Source: Chrysochromulina tobinii (taxonomy: Eukaryota > Haptophyta > Prymnesiales > Chrysochromulinaceae). Taken from it: 27,852 nucleotides of DNA. Location: assembly GCA_001275005.1 (NCBI GenBank), contig JWZX01003078.1:1-27852 (forward strand), in the 5' to 3' direction. Below, one piece after another: positions 27,646 to 27,852 of this stretch. How positions within the stretch are numbered: position 1 is the stretch's first letter; the number at the start of each line of letters is the position of its first letter. The notes beneath the pieces were generated by a model. It was not told the DNA's origin. It did not search any database and was given only the letters and a program-made list of their open reading frames with translations. Both the position numbers and the translations under genes were made by a program.

Positions 27646-27817
27646 TGTGCGACCGGTCCACCCCGTCAGCAGCGAGCAGGCAGCACAGCAGTGTCACCTG
27701 TCAGCACGCCGCGGGAAAGGGGGAAAGCCGTGGGCGGAAAGCACTGAGCATGGCACTGAGTGCGTGCGTTCCAGCCATGGTTCCAGCACGCGTGTGACAG
27801 CATCTCGCCGCTGCTGT

Positions 27818-27829
27818 CCCCCCCCCCCC
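27818..27829. repeat. Poly-C run (12 C)
   Basis: Twelve consecutive C, liable to length error in sequencing and to slippage. No associated gene. Confidence 0.7.
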
Positions 27830-27852
27830 TCCACTTTAATCTCCGCGCGAGA

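Larger units (their letters stand above)
27200..27852. other. 5' flank of the large IQ protein gene, right edge
   Basis: About 650 bp without a gene I can support. It holds a CTATATAG palindrome, a 24-bp direct repeat in two copies, and a 12-C run near the end. The - strand frames here repeat the peptide MDNFAP only because the DNA repeat spacing is a multiple of three. Confidence 0.5.

Noticed and set aside
1-27852. Bacterial or viral features: operons, CRISPR, insertion sequences, integrases
   Set aside because: None seen. The genes are intron-bearing and eukaryotic in family and targeting, and no transposase, reverse transcriptase or long terminal repeat is visible.

Overview
The window reads as nuclear DNA of a unicellular, photosynthetic, flagellated eukaryotic alga. 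Coding regions are GC-rich and several genes are split by short introns with canonical GT-AG ends. Two or three proteins carry signal-peptide-plus-transit-like leaders expected for a secondary plastid, and others are ciliary, mitochondrial or secreted. A haptophyte (Emiliania/Chrysochromulina-like) fits best, but this lineage call is inference from gene style and leader structure, not from a sequence search.

Layout from left to right. A secreted kelch-repeat protein running into a CUB domain (- strand) leaves the window at the left edge. A CFAP97/Hemingway-family ciliary protein (-) lies 55 bp head-to-head with a 1016-residue protein with eight EF-hands and an IQ motif (+). Then come three consecutive - strand genes with plastid-type leaders: a CCB2/CCB4-like cytochrome b6f assembly factor, a twin-arginine thylakoid-lumen protein, and a three-exon NT5C2-type HAD 5'-nucleotidase. 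The nucleotidase is head-to-head with a secreted or membrane-anchored class I methyltransferase (+). After a gene-poor spacer there is a small unknown ORF (-), then a seven-exon MICAL-type flavin monooxygenase (-) that I reassembled from seven phase-compatible exons. It has an SH3 domain just before its FAD-binding fold. It shares a 79-bp promoter gap with an unrecognised low-complexity protein (+). Next is a three-exon PAM16 (-), head-to-head with an RMND1/Rmd1 (DUF155) family membrane protein (+). The right end is one two-exon gene (-) for a roughly 1350-residue IQ and degenerate EF-hand protein.

There are no operons. The recurring arrangement is the divergent pair with a very short shared promoter: 55, 139, 79 and 174 bp. 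Two of these pairs join genes with a plausibly common destination (cilium; mitochondrion). Spacers without genes carry short palindromes and small direct repeats but no rRNA, tRNA, transposon or CRISPR that I can support. The strongest novelty candidate is the SH3-bearing MICAL-like monooxygenase with a large acidic/basic insert in its catalytic module.
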